Assembly (NCBI RefSeq): GCF_022829605.1
Contig: NZ_JAKSYD010000238.1
Coordinates: forward strand, 1 to 49,377
Reading direction: 5' to 3'
Source: Methylobacterium sp. E-065
GTDB lineage: Bacteria; Pseudomonadota; Alphaproteobacteria; Rhizobiales; Beijerinckiaceae
Length of the DNA stretch: 49,377 nucleotides
Of this stretch, positions 45,993-49,377 are shown piece by piece (positions within the stretch are counted from its first letter, which is position 1; every line of letters begins with the position of its first letter). Both the position numbers and the translations under genes were made by a program. The notes below the pieces were generated by a model that did not search any database, was not told where the DNA came from, and saw nothing but the letters and a program-made list of their open reading frames with translations.

Positions 45993-46982
45993 CTAACGGA
46001 TCCCGATCGGGCCCGGCCCCGGCAGGACGAACAGGATCCGCAGGTCCTGATCCGGCACATAGTCCCGGGCCTCCCAGCGAACCGTGGTCGGCCCGATTTT
46101 CCGGATACCGGTGCGGCAGAAGCTCACGATCGCCTCCGGAATCCCCTTGTCCACCGTCAGGGTAAAGCGACCGATCGGCGAAGCCCAGTTGCGCGCCGTG
46201 GTCACGATGTAGGGCACCACGAAGGCCCGCAGGTAAGCGCTCGCGTTCGGCGCCCTGGCGTGCAGACGTCGGATCGCCGCGAGCCCCGGATCGTCCAGGC
46301 AGTAGGTCGCCCGGTAGCCGTCGCGGGACGCTTCCTTCGGATCGAGGACATGGAACCCGCTCACCGGGGCGTAGCTGTGCGCGATCCGGACGTCCTTCCC
46401 CGGGGGGAAGGTCTGCAGCCAGTGGAACTTTGCCTCGCTGCGCCAGAGCCCCTCGGTCATCCCCTCGGCGTCCGGGAACAGGCCGGCCTTGACCAGTTTC
46501 GCCCAGGTGGCCGTGTCGAGCCGCTTTCGGGCCGCCTCCAGCTGGGAGACGCGCAGCGGGTTGAGCGGCAGGCCGTGGCGGCGCAGCAGGTCGGTGACCT
46601 CGCGCTCGCCCACGAAGGCGCGCTCCTCCAGCTCCGGCTCGACCGGACGGCCGTCCACCGTGACGGTGAACCCGACGAAGTTCGCACGCTCGGGCTGCGG
46701 CAGCGTGAGGGCCGAGAAGCTGAGCACGCGGCCGTCGATCGGCGGCAGCGGGAACGCGATCCGCACCGTGCGGGACGTGTCCACTTGGCTGCGGAACACG
46801 TAGGTCACGTCGATCCGCGCACGGCTGATCGAGAGATCCTCGCTCGCCAGCGCGATGCCCGGCTCCGGCACGAGGATCAGCCCGCCGGCATCGAGTTCCG
46901 CGGCGCTGTCGTTGGCCCGCGCCGGGGCGCAGAGCAGGCCGGCGACGAGGACCAGAGCGGCGAATCGGGATCGGGCGACCAT
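45993..46982 (-). CDS. DUF4424-family exported protein
   Basis: A 329-residue protein with a signal peptide (RFAALVLVAGLLCAPARAND) and the DUF4424 pattern: NDSAAELDAGGLILV, IALASEDLSISRARIDVTYV, RTVRIAFPLPPID, HWLQTFPPGKDVRIAHSY, and the C-terminal YVPDQDLRILFV. It is expected in the periplasm. Function unknown. It converges on the IalB-like gene (175 bases apart with a hairpin) and lies 84 bases after the hspQ gene. Confidence 0.83.
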   Translation of the reverse strand: MVARSRFAALVLVAGLLCAPARANDSAAELDAGGLILVPEPGIALASEDLSISRARIDVTYVFRSQVDTSRTVRIAFPLPPIDGRVLSFSALTLPQPERANFVGFTVTVDGRPVEPELEERAFVGEREVTDLLRRHGLPLNPLRVSQLEAARKRLDTATWAKLVKAGLFPDAEGMTEGLWRSEAKFHWLQTFPPGKDVRIAHSYAPVSGFHVLDPKEASRDGYRATYCLDDPGLAAIRRLHARAPNASAYLRAFVVPYIVTTARNWASPIGRFTLTVDKGIPEAIVSFCRTGIRKIGPTTVRWEARDYVPDQDLRILFVLPGPGPIGIR

Positions 46983-47066
46983 GGCGTCGGGCTCGTCCGA
47001 CGGCAGCGGCCGTCGCCCGAGGCTACCGCGGGGCCCTTGTCGAAAGCTTGACGGTCCCCGCGCCGC

Positions 47067-47405
47067 TCAGTTCGTGGCCCGAGCGCGCATCCGGTAGGCG
47101 CCGGCATCGTCGCGCACGAACATCTCGGCGATGCCGGCGTGGCGCAGGGCCTCGCCCGACGTATCGGGCAGGAGGTTCTGCTCCGACACGTAGGCGACGT
47201 ACTCGGTCTCGGCGTTCTCGGCCAGCAGGTGGTAGAACGGCTGGTCCTTGCGCGGCCGCACCTCCTCGGGGATCGACAGCCACCATTCCTCGGTGTTGTC
47301 GAAGACCGGGTCGACGTCGAACACGACGCCCCGAAAGGGGTAGATCCGGTGGCGCACCACGGCGCCGATGGCGAATTTCGCGGTTCTCAGGGTTACGTCC
47401 GTCAT
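47067..47405 (-). CDS. hspQ: Heat shock protein HspQ
   Basis: A 112-residue protein. AKFAIGAVVRHRIYPFRGVV, DPVFDNTEEWW, QPFYHLLAENAETEYVAYVS and QNLLPDTSGE are the HspQ/YccV hallmarks. It acts as a protease specificity factor and DnaA-stability regulator in enterics. In this window it stands alone; its own promoter is in the 50-base gap from 47406 to the next stop. Confidence 0.93.
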   Translation of the reverse strand: MTDVTLRTAKFAIGAVVRHRIYPFRGVVFDVDPVFDNTEEWWLSIPEEVRPRKDQPFYHLLAENAETEYVAYVSEQNLLPDTSGEALRHAGIAEMFVRDDAGAYRMRARATN

Positions 47406-47453
47406 GGTTCAGTCCGTCCAGACCGGGACAGATAGGCATGATGACGGGACCTG

Positions 47454-48203
47454 TCATCCGTCCCGGGCCGCGGCCGCGGATTCGGGGAGGCGGACGCCGA
47501 GCTCGGCCGCGATCGCTCGCGCGGTGGCCTCGCGCCGGGCGGTGAGGTCGGCGGCGCGTGCCCGGGCCGCCGCCACGATGGCGGGCGGGGCGGTCCCGGG
47601 GGTGCCGCTGTCGAAGGGCGGCTCGGGGGCGTATTGCATTCCGAGCTGGATGCCTTTCGCGGCCTCGGTGCCCCGCAATTCGGCGGCGAGGCGCAAGGCC
47701 CCATCGATCCCGGCGGTGACGCCGGCCGCGAACACCCAGGTGCGGTCCTCCCCGTCGCGGTCGATCACCACCCGCGCATCCACCGGCTCGGCCCCGAAGA
47801 AGGGCAGGAGATGGACCGCGTTCCAGTAGGTCGTGGCCCGGCGCCCCACCAGAAGGCCGGCCGCTCCGAGGAGGAGCGCGCCGGTGCAGACCGACAGGAC
47901 GTGTGAGGCGCCCCCGGCCTGCTGCCGGATCCAGCCGAGCACGGCCGGATCGCGCATCAGCGCCTCCTGGCCCTGGCCGCCCGGCACGTGGAGCACGTCG
48001 AGCCGGGGCGCCGCGTCCAGGGTCGCGTCCGGCAGGATCCGCAGGCCGCGGACGTCGCGCACCGGATCCGGGGTGGCCGCGTAGATCCGGTAGGTGCTGT
48101 TCGGGATCCGGGCCAAAATCTCGAACGGGCCGGTGAGGTCGATCTGGTCGAGCCCTTCGAACAGGAGCGAGCCGATCTGCAGGTGGGTATCGGGGGGAAT
48201 CAT
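47454..48203 (-). CDS. DJ-1/PfpI-family protein, isonitrile-hydratase-like
   Basis: A 249-residue protein: EGLDQIDLTGPFEILARIP, the nucleophile elbow SVCTGALLLGAAGLLVGRRA followed by TTYWN, and FAAGVTAGIDGALRLAAEL. This is the InhA-like set of DJ-1/PfpI enzymes with Cys as the active residue. GGAGG precedes the ATG at 48203; an extension to 48263 would overlap the divergent gene's control region. Substrate uncertain. It is divergent from a GlxA-type regulator that carries the same domain. Confidence 0.85.
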   Translation of the reverse strand: MIPPDTHLQIGSLLFEGLDQIDLTGPFEILARIPNSTYRIYAATPDPVRDVRGLRILPDATLDAAPRLDVLHVPGGQGQEALMRDPAVLGWIRQQAGGASHVLSVCTGALLLGAAGLLVGRRATTYWNAVHLLPFFGAEPVDARVVIDRDGEDRTWVFAAGVTAGIDGALRLAAELRGTEAAKGIQLGMQYAPEPPFDSGTPGTAPPAIVAAARARAADLTARREATARAIAAELGVRLPESAAAARDG

Positions 48204-48256
48204 CGGAGACCTCCGGGGTGGACAGGGCGACCCTACCGCGTCACGCTCTGGCGCGA

Positions 48257-49240
48257 ATGACAAAGAGCCCTCGTTTTCCGCCAGATGTTCCGCGGGTCGT
48301 GGAGGTGCTGGCCTTCCCGGCGGTGCAGCTCCTCGACGTGGCGGGCCCGCTCCAGGTTTTCGCGACCGCCAACGAGCATGGCGGCGTGGGCCAACCTTAC
48401 GCGCCGCGGGTGATCGCGGCGGGCGAGCCGCATCTGACCGCTTCGGCCGGCCTGCGGCTGGTGGCCGAGCCGCTGCCGGATCTCGACACGCCGGTGGACA
48501 CGCTGGTGATCGCAGGCGGCCCCGGTGTCCTGGCGGCTTGCGACGACCCGGCGCTGGTGGCCTGGGTGCGGGCGCGGGCCGGACGGGCGCGCCGGGTCGC
48601 CTCGGTCTGCACCGGGGCGTTCCTGCTCGGCGCGACCGGGCTCCTCGACGGGCGGCGGGCCGTGACCCACTGGAAGCATTGCGGAGCGCTCGCCAAACGC
48701 TACCCCCGAATCCGGGTCGAGTCGGACCCGATCTTCGTGCGCGACGGCCCGGTCTGGTCCTCGGCGGGGGTCACGGCGGGAATTGATCTGGCGCTCGCGT
48801 TGGTCGAGGCGGATCTCGGACGCCCCCTCGCGCTGGCGGTGGCGCGCCAACTCGTGATGTTCCTCAAGCGCCCGGGGGGCCAAGCGCAGTTCAGCGCGGC
48901 GCTGGCCCTCCAGGCGGGCGAGGAACGGTTCGGGGCGCTCCACGCCTACATCGTGAAGAACCTGTCGGGGGATCTGGCGCTGCCGGCACTCGCCGCGGCG
49001 GCGGGGATGAGCGCGCGCAGCCTCAGCCGGCACTACCAGGCGGCGACCGGCCTCACCCCGGCCAAAGCCGTGGAGCGCCTGCGGGTGGAGGCGGCCCGCC
49101 GGGCGCTGGCCGAGACCGCGCAGCCGGTCAAGCGCATCGCCTGGGCTTGCGGCTTCGGCTCCGAGGAGACGATGCGGCGCAGTTTTTTACGTCACGTCGC
49201 GGCGACGCCGCAGGATTATCGGGCGCGGTTTGGGGGCTAG
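48257..49240 (+). CDS. GlxA-type AraC-family regulator with DJ-1/PfpI domain
   Basis: A 327-residue regulator. An N-terminal DJ-1-like domain (LAFPAVQLLDVAGPLQVFAT, SVCTGAFLLGATGLLDGRRA, SAGVTAGIDLALALVEADL) is followed by two AraC helix-turn-helix units (LAAAAGMSARSLSRHYQAAT, and IAWACGFGSEETMRRSFLRH). Only 53 bases separate it from the divergent DJ-1/PfpI gene, so it likely controls both. The ATG at 48257 is preferred over the frame to 48218. The stop is followed at once by IS-like sequence. Confidence 0.9.
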   Translation: MTKSPRFPPDVPRVVEVLAFPAVQLLDVAGPLQVFATANEHGGVGQPYAPRVIAAGEPHLTASAGLRLVAEPLPDLDTPVDTLVIAGGPGVLAACDDPALVAWVRARAGRARRVASVCTGAFLLGATGLLDGRRAVTHWKHCGALAKRYPRIRVESDPIFVRDGPVWSSAGVTAGIDLALALVEADLGRPLALAVARQLVMFLKRPGGQAQFSAALALQAGEERFGALHAYIVKNLSGDLALPALAAAAGMSARSLSRHYQAATGLTPAKAVERLRVEAARRALAETAQPVKRIAWACGFGSEETMRRSFLRHVAATPQDYRARFGG

Positions 49241-49318
49241 GTAGAGAACTCATACAACCATTTGCGCTCGCTTGCGTTTTCTTCCTGAGTTTGAGGTTTC
49301 CAGCGCAGGAGGATCGCG

Positions 49319-49377
49319 ATGGCACGGTTGTTCTGGCTCTCGGATGAAGCCTGGGCGCGGATCGAGCCGCACCTGCC
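49319..49377 (+). mobile_element. IS5-type transposase, 5' end (runs off the right edge)
   Basis: The ATG at 49319 has AGGAGGATCGCG before it and reads MARLFWLSDEAWARIEPHLP to the edge, the usual start of IS5-family (IS1031/ISMsm-like) transposases. The element's left end is probably just after the GlxA-type gene, near 49242-49262 (gtagagaactcatacaacca). The inverted repeat cannot be checked without the right end. Confidence 0.75.

Overview
The window is GC-rich alphaproteobacterial chromosome, most like Methylobacterium/Methylorubrum. This rests on the cobU-cobO-cobQ order, the IalB, DUF4424 and HspQ proteins, heavily degenerate DUF5681-type phage genes and the intergenic repeat style; it is inference from family resemblance, not a database result.

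Layout. (1) 1-2.6 kb: a D-2-hydroxyglutarate dehydrogenase (YdiJ-type) start and an MFS acid transporter on the minus strand, divergent from an IclR-type regulator with a KdgR-like palindrome between them. (2) 2.6-3.4 kb: a degenerate copy of an unrecognised gene, repeated at 15.0-15.6 kb. (3) 3.4-7.4 kb: a membrane protein, RecD2 helicase, and an HD-domain gene cut by an in-frame amber codon. (4) 7.5-14.9 kb: a decayed IS5-type transposase, then a catabolic cluster for cyclic ureides/hydantoins or related nitrogen heterocycles: a Tat-exported family-5 binding protein, an aminohydrolase, an Asp/Glu/hydantoin racemase, a dihydropyrimidinase/dihydroorotase/allantoinase-type cyclic amidohydrolase, an N-carbamoyl amino acid hydrolase and a broken second racemase.

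(5) 15,675-31,112: an integrated island. A 65-bp direct repeat of the 3' part of tRNA-Glu(UUC) bounds about 15.4 kb that starts with a tyrosine integrase and an AlpA-type small HTH protein. It keeps a partly decayed phage replication-like block, a resolvase fragment, a DUF5681 protein and a tail module (assembly chaperone and tape measure with a lysozyme-like segment), but no capsid, portal, large terminase or holin. Two visibly AT-richer cargo blocks sit in it: a HEPN-like protein with an Rx4H ribonuclease-type motif (24.5-25.8 kb) and a three-gene operon (28.2-30.2 kb) made of a TIGR04255-like protein and two unrecognised proteins. The second block is my best candidate for an undescribed system.

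(6) 31.1-49.4 kb: ordinary chromosome with intact tRNA-Glu, cobU-cobO-cobQ (cobalamin nucleotide-loop and adenosylation steps), an MFS transporter, a 2-hydroxyacid dehydrogenase, RecG, a haloacetate-dehalogenase-like hydrolase divergent from recG, a UbiH-type monooxygenase, a TumE-type toxin with its HTH partner, a pseudo-receiver, a degenerate AMP-ligase-like protein, an IalB-like protein, DUF4424, HspQ, and a divergent pair of DJ-1/PfpI protein and GlxA-type AraC regulator. An IS5-type transposase starts at the right edge.
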